21,457 bases of DNA from an uncultured Clostridium sp. (lineage in GTDB: Bacteria; Bacillota; Clostridia; Lachnospirales; Lachnospiraceae): positions 1 to 21,457 of the forward strand of contig USJW01000085.1 of assembly GCA_900555045.1 (NCBI GenBank), in the 5' to 3' direction. The translations under genes and the position numbers were made by a program. The notes below the pieces were generated by a model that was not told the DNA's origin, ran no database searches, and saw only the letters and a list, made by a program, of their open reading frames with translations. Every line of letters begins with the position of its first letter. The stretch's first letter is position 1. Positions 1 to 6,428 of the stretch are shown one piece after another.

Positions 1-173
1 GTATACTATGAAAGCATGTATACACAACAGTAACGATTCAGCCGTGCGTCAGTTTGCGCGGACTCAGGTTTTCTGCCAGCAGGAATGTGATACGGATATC
101 ACCGATGTCACCCAAAACTGTTGCACAGCTGAATCGTTACGGAAAATTATTGAAGAAAGAGGGTTAGAATTCC
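1..173 (+). other. Structured leader upstream of rnfC (candidate cis-regulatory RNA or DNA element)
   Basis: This stretch holds three nested dyads. A small hairpin lies at 1-23 (GTATAC and ATG pair with CAT and GTATAC around AAAG, with one bulged T). A 6-bp hairpin lies at 87-102 (GTGATA, loop CGGA, TATCAC). A perfect 13-bp inverted repeat, GTAACGATTCAGC at 30-42 and its complement at 128-140, encloses them from outside at long range. The distal arm ends about 18 bases before the rnfC RBS (AGAGGG, 158-163). No U-tract follows the arm, so this is not an ordinary intrinsic terminator. I recognise no known riboswitch. A 61-codon reading frame from 8 to 193 overlaps the rnfC start but has no RBS and no family resemblance, so I do not call it a gene. 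Confidence 0.5.
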
Positions 174-1499
174 ATGGGTTTGGCAACTTTTAAAGGCGGT
201 ATCCACCCGTACGAGGGCAAGGAACTGTCAGAAAACAAACCGGTACAGGTTCTGGAACCGAAGGGCGAGCTGGTTTATCCCATGTCCCAGCACATAGGCG
301 CCCCGGCGAAGCCGCTGGTTGCAGTTGGCGACCACATACTGGCTGGTCAGAAGATCGGCGAAGCGGGAGGCTTCATCTCCGCCAACGTCATCTCCTCCGT
401 GTCCGGTACAGTGAAGGCGATTGAGCCGAGACGCATGGCCAACGGAGCTATGGTACCTTCCATTATCGTGGAAAACGACGGGGAGTACAAGGGAATTGAG
501 GGCCTGGGAGAAGACCGGGATCCGTCTGCGCTCTCCAAGCAGGAGATCCGTGACATTGTGAAGGAAGCAGGTATCGTAGGACTTGGCGGTGCTGGTTTCC
601 CGACTCACGTGAAGCTGACTCCCAAGGACGAGAACGCGATCGAGTACATACTGGTGAACGGCGCTGAGTGTGAGCCGTACCTGACCAGCGACTACCGGAT
701 GATGATCGAGGAGCCGGAGAAGATTGTGGGCGGCTTAAAGGTGATCCTGCAGCTGTTCGACAACGCCAAGGGAGTGATCGGCATCGAGAACAACAAGCCG
801 GAGGCCATCGCAAAGCTGACCGAGATGGTGAAGGACGAGCCGCGCATCACGGTATGTCCTCTGATGACAAAGTATCCCCAGGGCGGTGAGCGTTCCCTGA
901 TCTACGCCATCACCGGCCGCAAGGTGAACTCCTCCATGCTGCCCGCGGATGCCGGCTGCATCGTGGACAACATCGACACAGTTATTTCTATTTATATGGC
1001 GGTCTGCAAGAGCACGCCCCTGATGAGAAAGATCATCACCGTGACGGGCGACGCGATAACGGATCCCAGAAACTTCAGCGTAAAGCTGGGAACCAACTAC
1101 CAGGAGCTTTTGGAGGCTGCGGGCGGATTTAAGACCGAGCCCGAGAAGGTGCTGTCCGGCGGCCCCATGATGGGCCAGGCCCTGTTTGACTTAAATATTC
1201 CGGTGAGCAAGACCAGCTCCGCCCTGACCTGCTTCACCAAGGACCAGGTGGCGGCGATGGAGCCCACGCCCTGCATCCGCTGCGGCAAGTGCGTCAGCGT
1301 CTGCCCTAGCCACATCGTGCCGGTTATGATGATGGATGCCGCGCTTCACAACGACTGCGAGAAGTTCGAGAAGCTAAACGGTATGGAGTGCATGGAGTGC
1401 GGAAGCTGCACCTATGTATGTCCGGCTAAGCGTCCGCTCACGCAGGCGTTCAAGGAAATGCGCAAGACCGTAGCGGCCAACCGCAGGAAAAAAGGGTAG
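174..1499 (+). CDS. rnfC: Rnf complex subunit RnfC (NADH/flavin-binding, two 4Fe-4S clusters)
   Basis: RnfC is the peripheral subunit of the Rnf ferredoxin:NAD+ oxidoreductase and exchanges electrons with NAD(H) on the cytoplasmic face. The 441-residue protein has the expected order. It starts with a barrel-sandwich/lipoyl-like N-terminus. A glycine-rich nucleotide/flavin region, GLGGAGFPTHVK, follows at about residue 136, then the conserved NGAECEPYLTSDYRMM. Two ferredoxin motifs lie near the C-terminus: CIRCGKCVSVCP (367-378) and CMECGSCTYVCP (406-417). The length suits the short clostridial form, without the long Ala/Lys-rich tail of proteobacterial RnfC. The ATG at 174 is chosen because AGAGGG lies 10 bases upstream and the protein begins with the family's usual MGLATFKGGIHP. 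It is the first gene of rnfCDGEAB; rnfD follows after 15 bases. Confidence 0.97.
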   Translation: MGLATFKGGIHPYEGKELSENKPVQVLEPKGELVYPMSQHIGAPAKPLVAVGDHILAGQKIGEAGGFISANVISSVSGTVKAIEPRRMANGAMVPSIIVENDGEYKGIEGLGEDRDPSALSKQEIRDIVKEAGIVGLGGAGFPTHVKLTPKDENAIEYILVNGAECEPYLTSDYRMMIEEPEKIVGGLKVILQLFDNAKGVIGIENNKPEAIAKLTEMVKDEPRITVCPLMTKYPQGGERSLIYAITGRKVNSSMLPADAGCIVDNIDTVISIYMAVCKSTPLMRKIITVTGDAITDPRNFSVKLGTNYQELLEAAGGFKTEPEKVLSGGPMMGQALFDLNIPVSKTSSALTCFTKDQVAAMEPTPCIRCGKCVSVCPSHIVPVMMMDAALHNDCEKFEKLNGMECMECGSCTYVCPAKRPLTQAFKEMRKTVAANRRKKG

Positions 1500-1514
1500 G
1501 AGGGGACAACTGTC

Positions 1515-2462
1515 ATGACTAAATTATTAAATGTATCATCATCCCCGCATGTGAGGAGCAGTGAGACCACCCAGAGCATTATGATGGATGTGGCGATCGC
1601 CATGATCCCCGCTACCGCCTTCGGCGTGTTCCACTTTGGCCTCCATGCGCTGTTAGTAGTGCTCGTAACCGTTGCAGCCTGCGTGCTCAGCGAGTACATA
1701 TACGAGAGAGCAATGAAAAAGCCCATCACCGTCCGCGATCTGAGCGCGGTTGTGACGGGCATGATCCTGGCGCTCAACATGCCCCCGGAGATTCCGGTGT
1801 GGATTCCGGCGCTGGGCGGTATATTCGCCATCATTGTGGTGAAGCAGCTGTACGGCGGCCTGGGACAGAACTTTATGAACCCGGCTCTGGCAGCCAGATG
1901 CTTCCTGTTAATCTCCTTTGCCGGCAAGATGACCGATTTCACCAGCAAGGGCGGAAGCTACCAGTTTGACGGTATCTCCGGCGCGACCCCTCTGGCAACC
2001 TTAAAGAGCGGCGGCGTGGTGGATGTGCCGGCCATGTTCACCGGTAACATCGCAGGTACCATCGGCGAGGTGTCCGTGATCGCACTGCTTCTGGGCGCAG
2101 CCTACATGCTGGTCAAGAAGGTGATCACCATCCGCATCCCGGCGGCCTACATCATCACCTTCGTGATCTTTATCGTCCTGTTCGGCGGACACGGAATGGA
2201 CTTTAACTTTATCGCGGCTCACTTATGCGGCGGCGGCCTGATCTTCGGCGCCTTCTTTATGGCGACCGACTACGTGACCAGCCCCATCACCCCCCTGGGC
2301 CAGATCGCCTTCGGCGTTCTGCTGGGAATTCTGACCGGACTGTTCCGTCTCTTCGGCGGCTCCGCAGAGGGCGTGTCCTACGCGATCATCATCAGCAATA
2401 TTCTTGTACCGCTGATTGAGAAGGCAACCCTTCCCAAGGCATTTGGAAAGGAGGGCAAGTAA
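1515..2462 (+). CDS. rnfD: Rnf complex membrane subunit RnfD (covalent FMN)
   Basis: RnfD is an integral membrane subunit of the Rnf complex, homologous to NqrB, and carries FMN bound covalently through a phosphoester to threonine. The 315-residue product is hydrophobic along most of its length. It contains the attachment motif SGATPLA at 155-161, with Thr158 as the expected FMN site. LGQNFMNPALAARCFL and FFMATDYVTSPITPLGQ are typical RnfD/NqrB signatures. AGGAGGGG directly after the rnfC stop serves the ATG at 1515. The stop codon is one base short of the rnfG start, so the two are translationally close. Confidence 0.96.
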   Translation: MTKLLNVSSSPHVRSSETTQSIMMDVAIAMIPATAFGVFHFGLHALLVVLVTVAACVLSEYIYERAMKKPITVRDLSAVVTGMILALNMPPEIPVWIPALGGIFAIIVVKQLYGGLGQNFMNPALAARCFLLISFAGKMTDFTSKGGSYQFDGISGATPLATLKSGGVVDVPAMFTGNIAGTIGEVSVIALLLGAAYMLVKKVITIRIPAAYIITFVIFIVLFGGHGMDFNFIAAHLCGGGLIFGAFFMATDYVTSPITPLGQIAFGVLLGILTGLFRLFGGSAEGVSYAIIISNILVPLIEKATLPKAFGKEGK

Positions 2463-2463
2463 T

Positions 2464-3078
2464 ATGAGCAAAGCAGGATTTATGAAGGACGCGGTGACTC
2501 TTTGCATCATCACGCTGATCTCCGGCTGCCTGTTGGGCGGTGTGTATCAGCTGACCAAGAACCCCATTGAGCAGGCCAACATCGCGGCCAACAACAAGGC
2601 ATACAAGACCGTATTCAACGAGGCTGAGACCTTTGACGCGGACGACGCCTTAAACGCAGCCGTCGAGGGCTGCAACACGGCCCTTGCCACCATGAACTAC
2701 GGAAACGTGGCCGTGGACACCGTGCTCAAGGCCAACGACGCCAGCGGAAACCAGCTGGGCTACGTGATCGTATCCCACTCCAACGACAGCTACGGCGGCG
2801 TGGTTAAAATCTCCGTCGGCTTAAAGGAGGATGGCACGGTCACCGGAATTGAGTTCCTGGAGATCAGTGACACTCCCGGTCTGGGCTTAAAGGCCAAGGA
2901 GCCGGACTTCAAGGACCAGTACGTTGGCAAGAACGCGGATGCCCTGTCTGTCAAGAAGGGCGGCGGCGCAGGCGAGACCGAAATCAACGCCATCAGCGGT
3001 GCGACCATCACGTCCAGCGCTGTGACAAACGCGGTCAACGCTGCTTTATATTATGTGCATAACTGCATCAATCAGTAG
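2464..3078 (+). CDS. rnfG: Rnf complex subunit RnfG (covalent FMN)
   Basis: RnfG is the NqrC-like subunit: one N-terminal membrane helix (about residues 8-28) followed by an extracytoplasmic FMN-binding domain. The flavin attachment motif SGATITSSAV lies near the C-terminus, with Thr181 as the predicted attachment residue. The upstream GLGLKAKEPDFKDQY is also characteristic. I place the start at ATG 2464, giving 204 residues, because AAGGAGGG (2448-2455) lies 8 bases before it. The longer in-frame extension from 2416 would overlap rnfD and add a basic, non-conserved stretch. The gap to the rnfD stop is one base. Confidence 0.95.
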   Translation: MSKAGFMKDAVTLCIITLISGCLLGGVYQLTKNPIEQANIAANNKAYKTVFNEAETFDADDALNAAVEGCNTALATMNYGNVAVDTVLKANDASGNQLGYVIVSHSNDSYGGVVKISVGLKEDGTVTGIEFLEISDTPGLGLKAKEPDFKDQYVGKNADALSVKKGGGAGETEINAISGATITSSAVTNAVNAALYYVHNCINQ

Positions 3079-3089
3079 GAGGTGGGAAG

Positions 3090-3881
3090 ATGAACAAATG
3101 TACAGAACGTTTATATAACGGTATTGTGAAAGAAAACCCGACCTTCGTGCTGATGTTAGGTATGTGTCCGACCCTGGCGGTTACCACTTCGGCGATCAAC
3201 GGCCTGGGCATGGGACTTTCCACTACCGTAGTTTTACTGTTTTCCAACATGATTATTTCCGCGCTGCGAAAGATCATTCCGGACCGGGTGCGTATTCCGG
3301 CCTACATCGTTATCGTGGCGTCCCTTGTTACCATCGTGCAGCTGCTGCTTCAGGCGTATGTGCAGAGCCTTTACTCGGCGCTCGGCATCTACATTCCCCT
3401 GATCGTGGTTAACTGTATCATCCTCGGCCGTGCGGAGTCCTACGCGTCCAAGAACGACGCAGTCTCCTCCACGTTCGACGGAATCGGCATGGGCCTGGGC
3501 TTCACCATCGCTCTGACCTGCATCGGCCTGGTGCGTGAGCTCCTTGGCTCCGGCGCCATCTTCGGCAAGGTTCTGATCCCCGAGGATTTCCACATTGCAA
3601 TCTTCGTGCTGGCTCCCGGCGCATTCTTCGTGCTGGCGATCCTGACCGCGCTGCAGAACAAGTTCAAGGCGCCCAGCGCCACCAACGGCTCTGTGCCTCA
3701 GTCCAAGCTGGCCTGCGGCGGAAACTGCTCCACCTGCACCGGCTCCTCCTGCATGGCAAACCATGAGATCCTGGACACCAGAAAGCGCCAGGCGGAGGAA
3801 GAGGCTCTGGCGAAGAAGAAAGCGGCTCTGGCTAAAAAGGAAGCGGAGTTAAAGGCCGCGACCGCCAAGAAAGAAGATTAA
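3090..3881 (+). CDS. rnfE: Rnf complex membrane subunit RnfE with extra Cys-rich, charged C-terminal tail
   Basis: RnfE is a polytopic membrane subunit (NqrD homologue) that, with RnfA, holds an intramembrane iron-sulfur site. The expected cysteines are Cys26 in LGMCPTLAV and Cys109 in VVNCIILGRAESYAS. The core resembles other RnfE proteins up to about residue 200. The protein then continues to 263 with an added tail. First comes a CX3CX2CX4C cluster (Cys209, 213, 216, 221), then a Lys/Glu/Ala-rich stretch with repeated AKKKAALAKKEAEL-like units that should be helical. Family members without the tail are around 200-230 residues. AGGAGGTGGG precedes the ATG. The tail is in frame and uninterrupted, with the usual codon style. 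Confidence 0.95.
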   Translation: MNKCTERLYNGIVKENPTFVLMLGMCPTLAVTTSAINGLGMGLSTTVVLLFSNMIISALRKIIPDRVRIPAYIVIVASLVTIVQLLLQAYVQSLYSALGIYIPLIVVNCIILGRAESYASKNDAVSSTFDGIGMGLGFTIALTCIGLVRELLGSGAIFGKVLIPEDFHIAIFVLAPGAFFVLAILTALQNKFKAPSATNGSVPQSKLACGGNCSTCTGSSCMANHEILDTRKRQAEEEALAKKKAALAKKEAELKAATAKKED

Positions 3882-3894
3882 GGAGGGTGGATAA

Positions 3895-4476
3895 ATGAAA
3901 GATTTATTGTTAATTGCCATTGGTTCCGCTCTGGTCAACAACGTGGTGCTGAGCCAGTTCTTAGGACTTTGTCCATTCCTCGGCGTATCCAAGAAGGTAG
4001 AGACCTCCGCCGGTATGGGCGCGGCCGTTATCTTCGTTATCACCATCGCGTCGGCTGTTACCAGCCTGATCTACAACGGAATCCTGGCCAACGAGGCCAT
4101 TCACCTGGAGTACTTACAGACCATCGTGTTCATCCTGGTGATTGCGGCCCTGGTACAGTTTGTAGAAATGTTTTTGAAAAAGTCTATGCCGTCCCTGTAT
4201 GAGGCGCTGGGCGTTTACCTGCCCCTGATTACCACCAACTGTGCAGTTCTGGGCGTGGCCCTGACCAATGTACAGAAGTCCTACAACTTCGTGCAGAGCG
4301 TGGTGAACGGCGTCGGTATCTCAGTGGGCTTTACCATTGCGATTATCATGCTGGCCGGTATCCGGGAGAAGATTGAGCACAACGATATCCCGTACTCCTT
4401 CCAGGGATCTCCCATTGTTCTGATCACATCGGGACTGATGGCAATCGCATTTTTCGGATTTTCCGGATTAATTTAG
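3895..4476 (+). CDS. rnfA: Rnf complex membrane subunit RnfA
   Basis: RnfA is the NqrE-like six-helix membrane subunit that pairs with RnfE in pseudo-twofold symmetry. Cys26 in LGLCPFLGVSKK and Cys116 in TTNCAVLGVAL are the positions expected to share the intramembrane iron-sulfur centre with RnfE Cys26 and Cys109. The length of 193 residues is normal for the family. The start ATG at 3895 follows AAGGAGGGTGG, 13 bases after the rnfE stop, and rnfB begins 16 bases after its end. Confidence 0.96.
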   Translation: MKDLLLIAIGSALVNNVVLSQFLGLCPFLGVSKKVETSAGMGAAVIFVITIASAVTSLIYNGILANEAIHLEYLQTIVFILVIAALVQFVEMFLKKSMPSLYEALGVYLPLITTNCAVLGVALTNVQKSYNFVQSVVNGVGISVGFTIAIIMLAGIREKIEHNDIPYSFQGSPIVLITSGLMAIAFFGFSGLI

Positions 4477-4492
4477 AAGGAGGAGAAGGAAA

Positions 4493-5281
4493 ATGGTTAC
4501 AGGCATTATTTTAGCGGCAGCGGTTGTAGGTATCCTGGGCATCCTGATCGGTGTGTTCTTAGGCGTTGCCAGCGAAAAGTTTAAAGTAGAAGTAGATGAG
4601 AAGGAAATCCTCGTCCGCAACGAGCTGCCGGGCAACAACTGCGGCGGCTGCGGCTACGCGGGCTGTGACGCGCTGGCAAAGGCCATCGCTGCCGGCCAGG
4701 CGGATGTGGGGGCCTGCCCGGTGGGCGGCGCTCCCGTGGCGGAGAAGATCGGCGCCATCATGGGCGTTGCCGGCGGAGCGTCCGACAAGAAGGTTGCGTT
4801 CGTGAAGTGCTCCGGCACCTGCGACAAGACGAAGGTACAGTACAACTACTACGGCGTGGACGACTGCCAGAAGGTATCCGTTGTCCCCGGCGCCGGCGAG
4901 AAGGCCTGCACCTACGGGTGCATGGGCTACGGCTCCTGCGTGAAGGCCTGCGCCTTCGACGCCATCCACGTGGTGGACGGCGTTGCCATCGTGGACAAAG
5001 AGAAGTGCGTTGCCTGCGGCAAGTGCGTGGCCTCCTGCCCGAACCACTTGATCGAGCTGGTTCCCTACAAGGCGGAGCACCTGGTGCGCTGCAACTCCCA
5101 CGACAAGGGCAAGGACGTGAAAGCGGCCTGCGCAGCCGGATGTATCGGCTGTACGCTCTGCACCAAGCAGTGCGAGTTCGACGCCATCCACATGGAGAAC
5201 AACCTGGCTGTGATCGACTACGAGAAGTGCACCAACTGCGGCAAGTGCGCGGAGAAGTGCCCGGTGAAGGTAATAAAGTAA
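4493..5281 (+). CDS. rnfB: Rnf complex subunit RnfB (polyferredoxin, ferredoxin-oxidising)
   Basis: RnfB is the iron-sulfur entry point of the Rnf complex and takes electrons from reduced ferredoxin. The 262-residue protein begins with one membrane helix (about residues 3-26). The RnfB-specific cluster motif follows: Cys50, Cys53, Cys58 and Cys75 in NCGGCGYAGC and GACPVG. Further cysteine sets come after it: CSGTC, CTYGCMGYGSCVKAC, CVACGKCVASCP, CIGCTLCTKQC and CTNCGKCAEKCP. This is the multi-cluster clostridial architecture. GAAGGAGGAG precedes the ATG. It is the last gene of the operon; a strong terminator begins 35 bases after its stop. Confidence 0.96.
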   Translation: MVTGIILAAAVVGILGILIGVFLGVASEKFKVEVDEKEILVRNELPGNNCGGCGYAGCDALAKAIAAGQADVGACPVGGAPVAEKIGAIMGVAGGASDKKVAFVKCSGTCDKTKVQYNYYGVDDCQKVSVVPGAGEKACTYGCMGYGSCVKACAFDAIHVVDGVAIVDKEKCVACGKCVASCPNHLIELVPYKAEHLVRCNSHDKGKDVKAACAAGCIGCTLCTKQCEFDAIHMENNLAVIDYEKCTNCGKCAEKCPVKVIK

Positions 5282-5313
5282 TATTTGCTATTATTTCAGC
5301 AGCAATGAAACCT

Positions 5314-5365
5314 ATCGGCGCTGTCTGGTTTCCAGAATTGGAGACCGGACAGCGCCTTTGTTTTT
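5314..5365 (+). repeat. 52-bp direct repeat, left copy
   Basis: The 52 bases 5314-5365 are identical to 10651-10702, including the hairpin loop and the interrupted T-tract. Identity stops at both ends: T versus C before the repeat, A versus T after it. The copies are 5,337 bp apart and bracket the accessory genes. The arrangement suggests a block inserted at, or duplicated with, the rnfB terminator. Confidence 0.9.
5317..5365 (+). terminator. Intrinsic terminator of the rnf operon (copy 1 of a duplicated terminator)
   Basis: A 17-bp stem (5317-5333 with 5340-5356, two G-U wobbles in RNA) surrounds the loop AGAATT and is followed by TTTGTTTTT. This is a textbook Rho-independent terminator, placed just after rnfB. 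Its sequence recurs without change at 10654-10702. Confidence 0.93.
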
Positions 5366-5370
5366 ATGCG

Positions 5371-5519
5371 GCTATATATCCGTATAAAGAACAGCTGGCA
5401 GAAACGCTGGAACAGGAGGGACACAACACAAAAGAACTGCTAAACAACCTTCGCGGTGGAATCGCTGGTATTTGAGTCTGGGACAACGGGAAATATCGAA
5501 TTGAGGAAAAACAGAAATG
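5371..5519 (+). pseudogene. Possible remnant of a protein gene, interrupted by a stop
   Basis: One frame just after the rnf terminator reads like real protein (YKEQLAETLEQEGHNTKELL, then LRGGIAGI). A TGA stops it at 5473-5475. It then continues plausibly with VWDNGKYRIEEKQKW up to the TetR promoter. There is no start codon or RBS at its left edge, where the terminator repeat begins abruptly. I do not recognise the family. It could be the tail of a gene cut off when the block arrived, or a chance reading frame. Confidence 0.3.
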
Positions 5520-5541
5520 GATATTCACAGCCCTATTATTC

Positions 5542-5570
5542 TTGTACTATGCGTTTCGATGTAGTACAAT
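5542..5570 (+). promoter_or_regulatory. Sigma-70-type promoter with embedded operator, upstream of tetR
   Basis: TTGTAC (5542-5547) and TACAAT (5565-5570) are spaced by 17 bp, a good -35/-10 pair. The same bases form a perfect inverted repeat, TTGTACTA (5542-5549) and TAGTACAA (5562-5569), with a 12-bp spacer. A protein bound to the dyad would cover both promoter boxes, the arrangement expected for an autorepressing TetR-family regulator, whose gene starts 48 bases downstream. The surrounding non-coding stretch from 5282 otherwise holds the rnf terminator and a possible gene remnant. Confidence 0.7.
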
Positions 5571-5617
5571 AAAGACAATTATTATATTATGTTTTTATCA
5601 GGAGAGAGGGGGAGAAG

Positions 5618-6232
5618 ATGGCAAAGGTTGCTTATTCTGAAAAAGAACGGGAGCGGGTTCGGGAGGCTCTTGTCGCCACAGGCCTTGAACTTATGTCAAA
5701 ACAAGGTATTCAGCATACTACTGTGGAGCAGATTTATAAAAGAGTGGGGATTTCACGCACGTTCTTCTACACCTTCTTTCCGACAAAAGAGGACTTCATT
5801 GTTGAGATTTTGTACCTACAGCAGCCGAAACTGATTGCTTATGCCCGGAAACTAAAGGATGATCCTGCGCTTAGCTGGCGGAATAGTTTGACAAAATTTC
5901 TTAATTCTTTATGTTATGGTCCTAAATATGGGATTCTTGTTTTAAAACTGGAAGAACAACAGTTTTTGTTCAAGCGGCTGACCGAAAAAAGTCGTGCGGT
6001 GTTCCGGGAAAAGCAGTTCCACTTTTTTAATATGCTGTTACAGATTTGGGACATCGATGTGGATATGGAACAAGTGAAGCTGATTCTTAATCTTTCCATC
6101 ATTACTGTAATTACTTCTCGGGTGTCACCAGACATGTTTCCCTTTCTGCTCCCCGAGAGTACGAATGCCACGGTGGCTTTTCAGGTTGAAACACTGATTG
6201 ATTATCTGGAAACGCTGAAAAAGAAAATCTGA
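5618..6232 (+). CDS. TetR/AcrR-family transcriptional regulator
   Basis: This 204-residue protein has the TetR layout. An N-terminal three-helix DNA-binding domain carries the helix-turn-helix at about residues 33-60 (TTVEQIYKRVGISRTFFYTF, then the usual F.TKEDF). A helical ligand/dimer domain of no obvious type follows. A purine-rich RBS (GAGAGGGGGA) precedes ATG 5618. It is the first gene of the 5.3-kb block bounded by the duplicated terminator and is visibly more AT-rich than the rnf genes or the genes after it, which suggests a different origin. The dyad overlapping its own promoter is a candidate operator, and palindromes between it and the next gene could be further sites. The ligand is unknown. 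Confidence 0.85.
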   Translation: MAKVAYSEKERERVREALVATGLELMSKQGIQHTTVEQIYKRVGISRTFFYTFFPTKEDFIVEILYLQQPKLIAYARKLKDDPALSWRNSLTKFLNSLCYGPKYGILVLKLEEQQFLFKRLTEKSRAVFREKQFHFFNMLLQIWDIDVDMEQVKLILNLSIITVITSRVSPDMFPFLLPESTNATVAFQVETLIDYLETLKKKI

Positions 6233-6253
6233 TTTTTAAATTTACAGAAACCT

Positions 6254-6301
6254 TATATCCGCCTAAATACTATGCTGCTGCCTCCTGTTTAGGCGGATAT
6301 A
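6254..6301. repeat. 14-bp perfect inverted repeat after tetR
   Basis: TATATCCGCCTAAA (6254-6267) and its exact complement (6288-6301) flank a 20-base loop. As RNA it would form a stable hairpin 22 bases after the tetR stop and could end that transcript. No T-run follows on either strand, so it is not a standard intrinsic terminator. Confidence 0.6.
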
Positions 6302-6310
6302 TATCAGACT

Positions 6311-6344
6311 AAATAAAGATAAAATTTGAAATTTATCTTTATTT
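6311..6344. promoter_or_regulatory. 34-bp AT-rich palindrome (candidate operator)
   Basis: AAATAAAGATAAA (6311-6323) and its exact complement (6332-6344) are separated by eight bases. The dyad is nearly all A/T and lies between tetR and the next gene, where a promoter for the latter would be expected. It could be a repressor site or a weak hairpin. No convincing -35/-10 pair is visible here. Confidence 0.45.
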
Positions 6345-6391
6345 ATGAGCAGCTATCCAAAGGCATATGCTGAAACGTATAGGTGGTGGAA

Positions 6392-6408
6392 CAATGATAA
6401 GATCATTG
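6392..6408. promoter_or_regulatory. 17-bp palindrome just before the propeller gene (candidate operator)
   Basis: CAATGATAAGATCATTG has perfect 7-bp arms around AAG and ends 20 bases before the ATG at 6429. Its size and perfect symmetry are typical of a TetR-type or other dimeric repressor site. The sequence does not match the dyad in front of tetR, so a different regulator is possible. Confidence 0.45.
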
Positions 6409-6428
6409 GCATTATCGGAGGAGGCTCT

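Noticed and set aside
8..193. 61-codon reading frame overlapping the rnfC start
   Set aside because: No RBS, no family resemblance, runs through the leader dyads and overlaps the well-supported rnfC start.
4559..5191. Long antisense frame opposite rnfB
   Set aside because: Low-complexity Ala/Val/His-rich shadow of a GC-biased gene; no RBS; rnfB is certain.
4807..5475. Alternative frame through rnfB running past the terminator
   Set aside because: Arg-rich shadow of rnfB in its first part. Only the piece after the terminator looks protein-like, and it is listed as a possible remnant.
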